A stretch of DNA of 60,584 nt from Bacteroides sp. (GTDB lineage Bacteria; Bacteroidota; Bacteroidia; Bacteroidales; Muribaculaceae), in contig JAAVDX010000004.1 of assembly GCA_014801585.1 (NCBI GenBank), positions 1 to 60,584 on the forward strand, in the 5' to 3' direction. The notes beneath the pieces are model-generated. The model did not search any database, was not told the DNA's origin, and was given only the letters and a program-made list of their open reading frames with translations. Both the position numbers and the translations under genes were made by a program. Shown here in pieces: positions 34,341-42,804 of the stretch. The stretch's first letter is position 1, and each line of letters opens with the position of its first letter.

Positions 34341-35348
34341 ATGAAGACAAGCATAGGAAAAGTAATCTATTGGATTCTCCTTGTCATAGTATTCTTCCCG
34401 TTTGAAGCCTGCGGACTGCCCGATATAATCTCCGCACCGGTCGGGCTGGCCCTCGGTCTGATCTTTGCCTTTATCTTCGGCATCCCATATCCGAAAGTCA
34501 ACCGTGTGCTTTCCAAAACCCTCCTTCAGGCCTCCGTCGTAGGCCTTGGATTCGGTATGAATCTCATAAAGAGTCTTCAGAGCGGCGCGGAAGGCATGAT
34601 CTTCACAGTGGCCTCCGTCATAGGAGTGATGGTTATCGGAATCTTGTTGGGACGCTACATGCGCATCAACGACAAGACAAGCTATCTCATCTCGGCCGGC
34701 ACTGCCATCTGCGGCGGATCGGCAATCGCGGCAGTAGGCCCCGTAGTCAATGCCGATAAAGATGAAATGGCCGTATCGTTAGGAGTAATCTTTATTCTCA
34801 ACGCCATTGCACTCTTCATCTTCCCCCCGTTGGGACATTTCTTCAATCTCAGTCAGGCGCAATTCGGCACATGGGCCGCCATCGCCATCCATGACACGAG
34901 CAGCGTAGTAGGAGCCGGCTCGGCCTACGGTGCAGAAGCCTGCGATCTGGCGACGCTTATCAAATGCACGCGGGCACTCTGGATTATCCCCCTCGCCTTC
35001 TTCACGATGTGGTTCTTCCCCAAGCTCACATCACGAAAGGGCGCCGGAACGGGGGTAGAGAAAGACGGGAAAGCCAAAGTAGCGATTCCATGGTTTATCT
35101 TCTACTTCGTTCTCGCCATGATCATCAATACCTATACCCGCGATACACTCTCCTTCCTCCCCGTGGTCTACGACTTCCTCTATGCTTTGGCCCGCAAATG
35201 TCTGGTAGCCGTCCTCTTTGCGATCGGAGCCGGCCTGAGCCTGAAAGTCATCAAAAGTGTAGGAGTCAAACCCCTCATTCAGGCGATAACCCTCTGGATC
35301 TGCATCGGTGCAGTCAGCCTCTTCGTAGTGATGACCACAATGGAGTAA
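34341..35348 (+). CDS. YeiH/YadS-type putative sulfate exporter (UPF0324)
   Basis: A 335-residue membrane protein with about ten helices, of the UPF0324/YeiH family. Conserved blocks: GLALGLIFAFIFGIPYP, LLQASVVGLGFGMNL, and the central GTAICGGSAIAAVGPVVNAD followed by HDTSSVVGAGSAYG. The family is annotated as putative sulfate exporters, but transport has little direct proof. A SulP anion transporter and metK lie 2-5 kb away, giving a loose sulfur theme. It has its own promoter. Confidence 0.9.
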   Translation: MKTSIGKVIYWILLVIVFFPFEACGLPDIISAPVGLALGLIFAFIFGIPYPKVNRVLSKTLLQASVVGLGFGMNLIKSLQSGAEGMIFTVASVIGVMVIGILLGRYMRINDKTSYLISAGTAICGGSAIAAVGPVVNADKDEMAVSLGVIFILNAIALFIFPPLGHFFNLSQAQFGTWAAIAIHDTSSVVGAGSAYGAEACDLATLIKCTRALWIIPLAFFTMWFFPKLTSRKGAGTGVEKDGKAKVAIPWFIFYFVLAMIINTYTRDTLSFLPVVYDFLYALARKCLVAVLFAIGAGLSLKVIKSVGVKPLIQAITLWICIGAVSLFVVMTTME

Positions 35349-35396
35349 AATAGAAATAAAAATAGGATTAGAAGGTTGCGAGGAGACCAAATCCCT

Positions 35397-35425
35397 ATTA
35401 CTTAATACTTATCACTTATTTATTT
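35397..35425. repeat. TTACTTA-type intergenic repeat, copy 1
   Basis: Reads ATTACTTAATACTTATCACT and onward, in the short gap before the UbiA-like gene. Related tracts occur at 45500-45527 and 54193-54221. Confidence 0.6.
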
Positions 35426-35439
35426 TTTGAAGAAAATAA

Positions 35440-36402
35440 ATGGACGTTCTGACTTACGTAAAGCAAAAGGCCAATCTTAACAGTCTCTGTCTGGGTGTCG
35501 GCACCGTATTTGCCGGGACTGGCGCTGCCGCATTGCGCGGCAATATGGAGGTGTTATCGGCATCTATCTGCATGCTATTCGTCATATTCGCGCAATTATC
35601 TGTCCACTTCGCCCACAACTATCGTGCTCAGGCCAAATTATACGACAATCTCCCTAGAGCAAAATATTCAGTGACGGCAGAAGAACCTGTCAGCGACAAA
35701 CTTGCAGTGCGCGTGCTTCGCGAAGCCTCATTCGGATGTGGCGTAATTGCCGCGATGCTCGGACTTACCATTCTTACCATGGCCAGAACTCCATGGTGGG
35801 TGATAGGGGTTGGACTGCTGATTATTCTCATCAACTATCTGCTCAACTTCGGCAAGCACCCCCTATACGGTCGCCCCGCCACATTAGGCTTCACCTGGCT
35901 CCTCTTCGGACCCGTAGGCGTCATCGGTACGTCTGTTCTTCAATGTAATCATGAAGCGGTTCATCTATGGGGATATTATGATCTTTCTCCGAGTTATTTC
36001 CTTTCTATAGCGGTAGGCTGCATGGCCTGTAACGTACATATTATGTATGGCTATGGAATGTGGCGACTCAACCCCAACCGGCAGGCTCGCGGCCTGACCT
36101 ATGAATGGGGTCCGCGTAAGGTAGAAGCACTCTTCTTCATCAACGGACTCATAGCCCTTGGAGTGGTATTCTTCGAAGCATTCTATCTTAATTTCCTCCG
36201 CCCGCTGACGACAGTGGCTCCCGCATTTATTACATTTGCCCTTAATACGTTTGTCGCCGCCCGCATGCGCCACGTGCCTATCGGAGAGCTTCAGCATCTC
36301 AATACGCTGGTAAAATGGAATTATCTCCTCTTCGGATTTGTTACGTTTATCGTCTGGTGGTGGGTAGGCTCTCCCGATGATTCCGTAATGCGCTATTTCT
36401 GA
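35440..36402 (+). CDS. UbiA/MenA-like membrane protein with degraded active site
   Basis: A 320-residue protein with about eight to nine hydrophobic segments and the overall pattern of UbiA-superfamily prenyltransferases, closest to MenA. Where MenA has the first Asp-rich site in a sequence like NDYGDxxKGSD, this protein has AHNYRAQAKLYDN: both key aspartates of the NDxxD site are lost. The second site is also changed (NPNRQARGLTYEWG). It is therefore unlikely to transfer prenyl groups by the usual Mg-dependent chemistry and may have a new role. The family placement rests on pattern similarity and is moderately sure. Confidence 0.65.
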   Translation: MDVLTYVKQKANLNSLCLGVGTVFAGTGAAALRGNMEVLSASICMLFVIFAQLSVHFAHNYRAQAKLYDNLPRAKYSVTAEEPVSDKLAVRVLREASFGCGVIAAMLGLTILTMARTPWWVIGVGLLIILINYLLNFGKHPLYGRPATLGFTWLLFGPVGVIGTSVLQCNHEAVHLWGYYDLSPSYFLSIAVGCMACNVHIMYGYGMWRLNPNRQARGLTYEWGPRKVEALFFINGLIALGVVFFEAFYLNFLRPLTTVAPAFITFALNTFVAARMRHVPIGELQHLNTLVKWNYLLFGFVTFIVWWWVGSPDDSVMRYF

Positions 36403-36425
36403 CCCCGGCGCGAAATAAAAAGACT

Positions 36426-36476
36426 TTCGGGCTATTGTCCTCAGCCATAACGCTGACGACGATAGCCCGGAATTTT
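36426..36476 (+). terminator. Terminator of the UbiA-like gene
   Basis: CGGGCTATTGTC pairs with GACGATAGCCCG, with a second stem TCAGC/GCTGA inside, followed by ATTTTTG. Confidence 0.82.
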
Positions 36477-36526
36477 TGTTAGAGTGCCCATCTCACCACC
36501 ACCATTGTCTGTACACCTTTATCAGA

Positions 36527-36558
36527 CCACGATCTTTGTATCATCCCACGATCTTTGT
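36527..36558. repeat. Tandem pair of CCACGATCTTTGT
   Basis: CCACGATCTTTGT occurs at 36527-36539 and 36546-36558, 19 bases apart, between two terminators. No gene is seen in 36477-36591. Confidence 0.55.
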
Positions 36559-36591
36559 CCGTGCCCCTTTAGGAACATCCATTCACGAAAT

Positions 36592-36626
36592 AATAAAGGA
36601 TGTCATTAAAAATGACATCCTTTATT
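36592..36626 (-). terminator. Terminator of tRNA-Pro
   Basis: A perfect 16-bp stem (AATAAAGGATGTCATT and complement) with loop AAA, just past the tRNA 3' end on the minus strand. Confidence 0.85.
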
Positions 36627-36634
36627 ATTGGTAG

Positions 36635-36707
36635 TCGGGGTGAGGCGACTCGAACGCCCGACCTCTACGTCCCGAACGTAGCACGCTACCAACTGCGCTA
36701 CACCCCG
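36635..36707 (-). tRNA. tRNA-Pro (CGG)
   Basis: A 73-base cloverleaf: acceptor CGGGGTG/CACCCCG with discriminator A, D loop GCAGTTGGTAGC, anticodon loop TTCGGGA giving CGG, T loop CGTTCGAGTCG. CCA is not encoded. It has its own promoter and terminator. Confidence 0.96.
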
Positions 36708-36727
36708 ATTCCGTTGTTTTGCGAGTG

Positions 36728-36759
36728 CAAAATTACGAAATCTTTTCGTATTACGCAAA
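36728..36759 (-). promoter_or_regulatory. Promoter of tRNA-Pro
   Basis: On the minus strand TTTG (36759-36756), a 20-base spacer and TAATTTTG (36735-36728). The palindrome TTTGC-GAGT-GCAAA (36718-36731) overlaps the -7 box and start, exactly as at tRNA-Phe. Confidence 0.82.
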
Positions 36760-36801
36760 TTTTTCGGTGCTTTTTTTCTGTTTTTCTGTCAGGATTATTT
36801 C

Positions 36802-38139
36802 TCAGAGATTAAAGGCCTTCTTGATATCATCGACTGCATCAAGCTTCTCCCAGGTGAAGAGTTCCACTTCGCGTTCAATGGGCTCTTTCTCATAGCGTGA
36901 GAGGAAAGTCTTCTTCACGATTTCAGGACGCCGACCGAAATGGCCGTAAGAAGCCGTCTCCAGATAAATCGGATTGCGAAGCTTCAGACGCTCCTCGATG
37001 GCCTTCGGACGCATATCGAATATCTCCTTCACGCGCTCTGCAATCTGAGCGTCGGAGATGCCTACTTTTGACGTGCCGAATGTATTGACGAAGATGCTGA
37101 CCGGCTCAGCCTTACCGATGGCGTAGGCAACCTGTACGAGCACTTCCCGGGCAACTCCCGCCGCCACAAGATTCTTCGCGATATGACGGCATGCATACGC
37201 TGCCGAACGGTCTACCTTCGAGGGATCCTTGCCGGAGAAAGCACCCCCGCCATGCGCACCGCGTCCACCGTAGGTATCGACGATAATCTTACGACCCGTC
37301 AGACCCGTATCGCCGTGAGGACCGCCGATTACGAACTTACCGGTCGGATTGACGTGGAGAATCATATCCTCATCAAAGAGAGCCTGCAGACTCTCGGGAA
37401 GCGACTCCTTAACGCGAGGAATAAGAATGTCGCGGACGTCGCGAAAGATGATATCATGCATCTCCTGGTCAGCCTTCTTCTGAGCCTCGGGGGTATCGCT
37501 TAGCGGAAGCACGAATTCATCATGCTGAGTCGACACTACGATAGTGTGTATTCTTACCGGATGCCCCTCCTCGTCGTATTCTACAGTTACCTGACTCTTC
37601 GCGTCCGGGCGGAGATATGATGCAAGTTTCCCTTTACGGTAATAATTCATCACGTCACCCTCGCGGCGGATCTTGGCGAGCTCTACGAGCAGACGATGGG
37701 AGAGATCAAGCGTCAGCGGCATGAAAGTCGAATCGGCATCGGAGGTGCCCGTCTCGTCGACTGCATAGCCGAACATCATCCCCTGGTCGCCGGCTCCCTG
37801 CATGGCTTCCTCTTCACGCGACACGCCGCGGTTGATGTCGGCGCTCTGTTCGTGGATCGCGGAAAGGAGCCCTAAAGAATCGGCGTCAAAGCGATAGGCT
37901 CCACGATTGTAACCGATGCGGTTGATTACGTCGCGCGTGGCAGCGGGGATATCTACGTATGCTTCCGAAGTGACTTCACCCGCTACTACGACCTGTCCCG
38001 TTGTGCAGAGAGTTTCGATTGCCACATGGCTCCGCGGATCGCGGGCCAGAAATTCATCGAGAAGTGCGTCCGAAATCTGATCGGACACTTTGTCGGGATG
38101 TCCTTCTGATACGGACTCCGACGTGAAAAGATAATTCAT
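36802..38139 (-). CDS. metK: S-adenosylmethionine synthetase
   Basis: A 445-residue enzyme joining methionine and ATP to S-adenosylmethionine. The diagnostic blocks are intact: [15 protein letters not shown] (residues 10-24), [12 protein letters not shown] (about 115), and the P-loop-like [15 protein letters not shown] near 292. The length is slightly above the E. coli enzyme, as usual in Bacteroidales. A hairpin leader (38159-38190) lies between its -7 box and ATG; it does not match a SAM riboswitch I can recognise. RlmN and other SAM users are encoded elsewhere in the window. Confidence 0.98.
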   Translation of the reverse strand: MNYLFTSESVSEGHPDKVSDQISDALLDEFLARDPRSHVAIETLCTTGQVVVAGEVTSEAYVDIPAATRDVINRIGYNRGAYRFDADSLGLLSAIHEQSADINRGVSREEEAMQGAGDQGMMFGYAVDETGTSDADSTFMPLTLDLSHRLLVELAKIRREGDVMNYYRKGKLASYLRPDAKSQVTVEYDEEGHPVRIHTIVVSTQHDEFVLPLSDTPEAQKKADQEMHDIIFRDVRDILIPRVKESLPESLQALFDEDMILHVNPTGKFVIGGPHGDTGLTGRKIIVDTYGGRGAHGGGAFSGKDPSKVDRSAAYACRHIAKNLVAAGVAREVLVQVAYAIGKAEPVSIFVNTFGTSKVGISDAQIAERVKEIFDMRPKAIEERLKLRNPIYLETASYGHFGRRPEIVKKTFLSRYEKEPIEREVELFTWEKLDAVDDIKKAFNL

Positions 38140-38158
38140 GTTTTTAGCATTTTTTTAT

Positions 38159-38222
38159 CGGAGGTTGCAAGCATGCAAATTTGTCCTCCGTTGGTGAATA
38201 TTATAAATGATATGCAAATTTA
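38159..38222 (-). promoter_or_regulatory. metK promoter and hairpin leader
   Basis: The minus strand has TAAATTTG (38222-38215) with TTG 20 bases upstream, then a leader with CGGAGG/CCTCCG (38159-38190) closed over an inner TTGCA/TGCAA stem. No T run follows, so it is not a terminator. The -33 region lies in the end of the SulP gene. Confidence 0.55.
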
Positions 38223-38228
38223 CGCATT

Positions 38229-39929
38229 TTATTTTGTTTGCGCAAGTTGGTTGGCACGCTCCACGGCTATCGATATATGAGAGCATATATTCTCAGTCCC
38301 GATCAGCCGGTCGATTTCCGCCTTATGCAGCGCCTCGCTTACGGAGGGATTCACCCCCGAAAGCACCGTGATGATACCCTCCTCCTTAGCGCCGTTGATA
38401 AGAATCTCAAGATTGTGGATACCGGTAGCATCGATGAAGGGCACTTTCCTCATTCGTATGATTCTGACCTTCGGGGTCTCATCCATACGCGACGCGCGCA
38501 TCACCTCATCAAATTTCGTCGCGATGCCGAAGAAGAATGGGCCGTCGATCTCATAGACTCCGACCCCCTTCGCAAGATTGAGCACCTCATGAGTTGAAAG
38601 ATCCTCCCCCTCGGCGGCATCAAGCTGCTTACCGTAGACACGCACCGAGGTATTCTCCATCACGCGGCGCAGGAAGAGCACTATGGCCAGCAGCAATCCG
38701 ATTTCGATGGCAATCGTAAGGTCGAAGATTACGGTCAGCAGGAACGTGACTACAAGCACGGAAATATCGCTCTTGGGATTCTTAAAGATACCGACTACCG
38801 TGCGCCATCCGCTCATATTGTAAGCCACCACGATCAGCACTGCACCCAGACATGCCATAGGCACGAGATTGATCAGTGGCATAAGAAAGAGATAGACCAG
38901 CAGAAGCACCAGAGCATGGATAATACCGGCTACCGGTGTGCGTCCGCCATTGGTGATATTGGTCATTGTGCGGGCGATGGCTCCGGTGACGGGAATTCCC
39001 CCGAAGAACGGTACCGTGATATTGGCGATTCCCTGGCCGATGAGCTCAGTGTTGGAATTGGTGCGCCCCCCCGTCACGCCGTCGGCCACTGTAGCCGACA
39101 GTAGCGACTCGATAGCGCCGAGCACAGCGATTGTAAAGGCCGAGGGGAGGAGCAGGTTGATGCTCTCCATGTTGATGCCGATAGAGTGGGGATGAGGGAT
39201 ATCGGTCGTAAGATTGCGGAAACGCATGCCGATGGTCTCCACCTCCGTGAAATATCCGAATCGGCTCATGACCCATACGAAAAGCGTCATGATGATGATA
39301 GCTACCAATGCGCCCGGAATACGCTTCGAGATTCGGGGAGTAAGGATGATGATCAGCAGCGAAGCTACCCCGACGATAGTAGTCATCCAATCGAGTGATG
39401 CGAAATGCCGGAAATATACTCCCCATTTGCCAATGAAATCTGCCGGGAGTTTCTCGTTGATGGTAAGCCCGAAGAAATCCGGCATCTGTGTAGAGAATAT
39501 CGTCACGGCGATACCGGCCGTAAACCCTACTACGATCGGATAGGGGATAAACTTAATGACCGTCCCCAGACGGAATACTCCCATCATGACGAGTATCACG
39601 CCGGCCATGAACGTCGCTATCGCCAATCCGGAGAGTCCGTAGAGGGAGATAATGTTATAGACGATTACGATGAAGGCTCCCGTCGGACCGCCGATCTGGA
39701 CGGAATTGCCCCCCAGAGCCGATACGAGAAATCCGCCGATGATAGCCGTAATAAGTCCGACCGACGGATTGACGCCGCTGGCAATAGCGAATGCTATGGC
39801 AAGCGGAAGAGCTACGATGCCCACTACAATCCCGGCGATCAGATCTGCCTTAAACTTTGAGAGAGAATAGCCTCCGCGCAGCAGTCGCAGCGATGCGGGG
39901 CGAAAATCTAATTTACCTGTAAAATCCAT
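38229..39929 (-). CDS. SulP-family anion transporter with STAS domain
   Basis: A 566-residue SLC26/SulP transporter. About 12-14 helices carry the family sequence GIVALPLAIAFAIASGVNP near residues 35-55 and the SLC26 start of helix 10, and a C-terminal cytoplasmic STAS domain (about 445-560) follows, with RKVPFIDATGIHNLEIL. Substrates in the family include sulfate, bicarbonate and other anions, and the exact one cannot be read. It lies upstream of metK on the same strand. Confidence 0.93.
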   Translation of the reverse strand: MDFTGKLDFRPASLRLLRGGYSLSKFKADLIAGIVVGIVALPLAIAFAIASGVNPSVGLITAIIGGFLVSALGGNSVQIGGPTGAFIVIVYNIISLYGLSGLAIATFMAGVILVMMGVFRLGTVIKFIPYPIVVGFTAGIAVTIFSTQMPDFFGLTINEKLPADFIGKWGVYFRHFASLDWMTTIVGVASLLIIILTPRISKRIPGALVAIIIMTLFVWVMSRFGYFTEVETIGMRFRNLTTDIPHPHSIGINMESINLLLPSAFTIAVLGAIESLLSATVADGVTGGRTNSNTELIGQGIANITVPFFGGIPVTGAIARTMTNITNGGRTPVAGIIHALVLLLVYLFLMPLINLVPMACLGAVLIVVAYNMSGWRTVVGIFKNPKSDISVLVVTFLLTVIFDLTIAIEIGLLLAIVLFLRRVMENTSVRVYGKQLDAAEGEDLSTHEVLNLAKGVGVYEIDGPFFFGIATKFDEVMRASRMDETPKVRIIRMRKVPFIDATGIHNLEILINGAKEEGIITVLSGVNPSVSEALHKAEIDRLIGTENICSHISIAVERANQLAQTK

Positions 39930-39948
39930 TTCTTAAATAAGCATTAAA

Positions 39949-39982
39949 GATAAATGCAAGCCGTTGAGAGCCTGCATTTATC
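39949..39982 (-). terminator. Hairpin after the Wzc-like kinase gene
   Basis: GATAAATGCA/TGCATTTATC with a 14-base loop, 70 bases past the kinase stop codon on the minus strand; a TTTAATG tail follows. Confidence 0.6.
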
Positions 39983-40051
39983 ATAATTCTATGGAGAAAT
40001 CTATTATGGAAAAAAGTCGTAAGAGCGAGGAGAAGAGACTATGCTGAAGTC

Positions 40052-42541
40052 TTACTTATCTTTCTTTTTAGCCGGACCATAGGATGTATAGCCGCGATAG
40101 CCGCGATAATCCTTATAGTTCTTACGCGAGTAGCCGTAGCCGTAGCGGTAAGAGGTGCCGTAGCGGGCTGCTGTCTCCGAAGCATTGATGATGACCGACA
40201 TATTGCGGAATGCCTTAGTGCGGTGGAGCTTGTCAAGCTCGGCGAGCATCGAACGCTCGAAGAGTCCGACGCGCAGCACGAAGAACGTGCGGTCGCAGAC
40301 CTTGTCGATAATCTGAGCGTCTGCCATCATCTGTACCGGCGGACAGTCGATGAAGATATAGTCATACTCCGTGCGGAAATACTGCACAAGATTGTCGAAA
40401 CGTGAAGATTCCAGAAGCTCTGTCGGGTTCGGCGGGAACGCACCGGTCGGGAGGATGGAGAGACCCGGAGTGATAGTGTCGTGTACAATCAGCTGGTCTA
40501 CATCGCGCTGCGAACCGTTGAGATATTCGGCCAGACCCTTCTTCGGAGAGTGGACTATGCGCGAGAGTGATCCGCGACGAAGGTCACCGTCGACGAGCAA
40601 TACCTTCTTGCCCTTGAGCGCAAGAGCGATGCCGAGGTTAAGCGAGATGAAGGTCTTACCCGAACCCGGGTTGAATGAAGTCATCATCGATACACACGGG
40701 ATTGAATCCGCAGTGATGAAAGATACATTCGTACGCAGCACGCGGAATGCCTCATTGATGATGTCGCGGCTGCCTTCCGCCACTACGATATCCTCTTCAG
40801 CGGGCAGCTCATCACGCAGCTTCGAAGGATCTCTGTAGAAGTGAAGGAATTTCCTTGTCTCATGACGGAAGATCGGAATTTCACCGACAATCGGGATGTT
40901 GAGACCTTCTACGTCCTTACGTCCGCGAATCTTCGTGTTGAGAGTCTCAACGATATAGATTATGGCGAAGGGGAGGATCAGGCCTACGAGAAAACCGATC
41001 ATATAGGTCTGCTGAGCCTTCGGGAAGGTCGGAGTGGCAGGTCCGGTCGGGCGACGCAGGATACGCGTGTTGACCGAAGTAAATGCTTGTGAAAGCTCAT
41101 TCTCCTCACGCTTCTGGAGCAGATAGAGATAAAGGGTCTCCTTCACCTTCTGTTGGCGCTCAGCCGAGAGAAGTACCTGTGCCTGACGCGGATTGGCCGC
41201 CACGCGGGCGTTCGCTGTCTGTTCGCTGCGCTCAAGAGATGCGATATTGCCGGAGAGCGCATGTATCTCATTGTCGAGAGAAGCGAGAATCGAGCTGCGG
41301 ATGGCAGCCAGACGCGAATCGAGCTCGACGATGACGGGGTTTGACGCCGACGTATTTCCCATGTAGGAATTACGCTGCATCATGATGCTGTTATATTCTC
41401 CGATCTGCTGTTCGATGCCCGCTCCGATCACGGTATTTACCGGAAGTACGGTATTATTGCGCCCCTCTGTCATGATGAAGTTCTTCAGATAGCGGGCCAT
41501 CTGGAGCTGATTGGAGAGGGTCATGATCTGATTGCTTGCAGTGTTTGACTGCTGCATATACATCGATGAGGTCTGATTGAGGTCGGGAATGAGATTGCTC
41601 GACTTAAACGATGAGATATCGGAATCTACATGGCCGAGTTCTGACTCGATGATGTTCAGACGATCGGTGATGAAGTTGGATGTGACGGCCACCACCTCGG
41701 CTCTACCCTTGATCCAATCCTGATTGTAGGCATTAATGAGCGAAGTGAGAATCTCGTCGCCGCGCTGCTGCGACGCGTCGTTACACGTAATCTGCACTAC
41801 GTTCGACTTCTTGTTGACCTGCTCGATTGCGATTTCACCTTCATACATATTCGTGGCCGCCGTCAGCGTCAGTCGCTTCACGAGGATGGTCATCGGAGTG
41901 CCTTCGCGGAAGAAAGGTGTCTTTGTGATGATCACGCGGCCGGATGATGTGCCGATCACCGACCCCCAAGTCAGGTCGTCGGCCGAAGGCACAATCAGAA
42001 GCTTGCCGTTGATGATGACATCCTCTACGCTAAGATGACCCGCTTCATTGATGTGAAGAGTAAGACTGGCAGTCTCGTCTGACGGCATGTCGGGGAAATC
42101 GACATTCACCGGAAGATTTGATCCGTAAAGCACATTGTTATGGAATGTCCCCGGGGACGCATAGCTCACGGTCAGCTTCAACTTCTTCACTACCTGCTCC
42201 ATCAGATCCGGACTCTTGAGAGAGGCCATCTCATCCTGAAGCACTGTGTTTGACATCCCGATACCGATATCGGAAAAGTCTACCGATGATGACCCGACGG
42301 CACTCTGAGCGTCATCGCGGATGATGACAGAACACGTGCGCGTATAAATTGGTACTGTCCGCTTTACGTTAAGAATTGCAAGTCCGGTGCAGACGATCAC
42401 AGAAATGACCACCCAGTACCAGAAACGCATGGCTATGGCGAAAACATCCGTGATGTTCACGCCGCCTACGGCATTCCCTGAGGTCGCCGCATCTTTCTCG
42501 GCCGAATTATCGACTGAGGAGTAAGTGTTGTTATCAGCCAT
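40052..42541 (-). CDS. Polysaccharide co-polymerase and tyrosine autokinase (Wzc-like)
   Basis: An 829-residue inner-membrane BY-kinase. An N-terminal Wzz-type membrane segment (about 35-55), a long periplasmic coiled region, a second membrane segment (about 510-530), and a cytoplasmic ATPase with Walker A FNPGSGKTF near 620, Walker A' LLVDGDLRRGS and Walker B FIDCPPV. The C-terminus is a tyrosine cluster (about 790-825, YGTSYRYGYGYSRKNYKDY), the usual site of autophosphorylation. Such proteins control chain length and export of capsule or exopolysaccharide. Here no Wza-type export protein or glycosyltransferases adjoin it, so it is an orphan, with its own promoter (42607-42638). Confidence 0.95.
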   Translation of the reverse strand: MADNNTYSSVDNSAEKDAATSGNAVGGVNITDVFAIAMRFWYWVVISVIVCTGLAILNVKRTVPIYTRTCSVIIRDDAQSAVGSSSVDFSDIGIGMSNTVLQDEMASLKSPDLMEQVVKKLKLTVSYASPGTFHNNVLYGSNLPVNVDFPDMPSDETASLTLHINEAGHLSVEDVIINGKLLIVPSADDLTWGSVIGTSSGRVIITKTPFFREGTPMTILVKRLTLTAATNMYEGEIAIEQVNKKSNVVQITCNDASQQRGDEILTSLINAYNQDWIKGRAEVVAVTSNFITDRLNIIESELGHVDSDISSFKSSNLIPDLNQTSSMYMQQSNTASNQIMTLSNQLQMARYLKNFIMTEGRNNTVLPVNTVIGAGIEQQIGEYNSIMMQRNSYMGNTSASNPVIVELDSRLAAIRSSILASLDNEIHALSGNIASLERSEQTANARVAANPRQAQVLLSAERQQKVKETLYLYLLQKREENELSQAFTSVNTRILRRPTGPATPTFPKAQQTYMIGFLVGLILPFAIIYIVETLNTKIRGRKDVEGLNIPIVGEIPIFRHETRKFLHFYRDPSKLRDELPAEEDIVVAEGSRDIINEAFRVLRTNVSFITADSIPCVSMMTSFNPGSGKTFISLNLGIALALKGKKVLLVDGDLRRGSLSRIVHSPKKGLAEYLNGSQRDVDQLIVHDTITPGLSILPTGAFPPNPTELLESSRFDNLVQYFRTEYDYIFIDCPPVQMMADAQIIDKVCDRTFFVLRVGLFERSMLAELDKLHRTKAFRNMSVIINASETAARYGTSYRYGYGYSRKNYKDYRGYRGYTSYGPAKKKDK

Positions 42542-42606
42542 TAGTGGAGTCGTATTGTTCTAATATGTGTTGTTATTGTTTTTTATCGATTGCTGCAAAA
42601 TCGGTG

Positions 42607-42638
42607 CAAAGTTAATATAATTTTGCATACCGCGCAAA
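42607..42638 (-). promoter_or_regulatory. Promoter of the Wzc-like kinase gene
   Basis: On the minus strand TTTG (42638-42635), a 20-base spacer and TAACTTTG (42614-42607), 65 bases before the ATG. Confidence 0.8.
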
Positions 42639-42718
42639 TTGAATCTTAAATAACCTGCAAATTATCTGAAAAATAAAGTCCGACGCCTATGATTTCGTGC
42701 GTTTAATCCCTCTGATTC

Positions 42719-42749
42719 TTGAATGTTGGCGATTTTTTCGTTAATTTTG
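42719..42749 (+). promoter_or_regulatory. Promoter of the M24 peptidase gene
   Basis: TTG (42719-42721), a 20-base spacer and TAATTTTG (42742-42749), 55 bases before the ATG. Another TAATTTTG at 42618-42625 lies farther upstream. Confidence 0.65.
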
Positions 42750-42804
42750 CATCGGCGGACTCTCCTCCGTCTCTTCCTCAATTTTTAAATTCCCTCTGAT
42801 AGAT

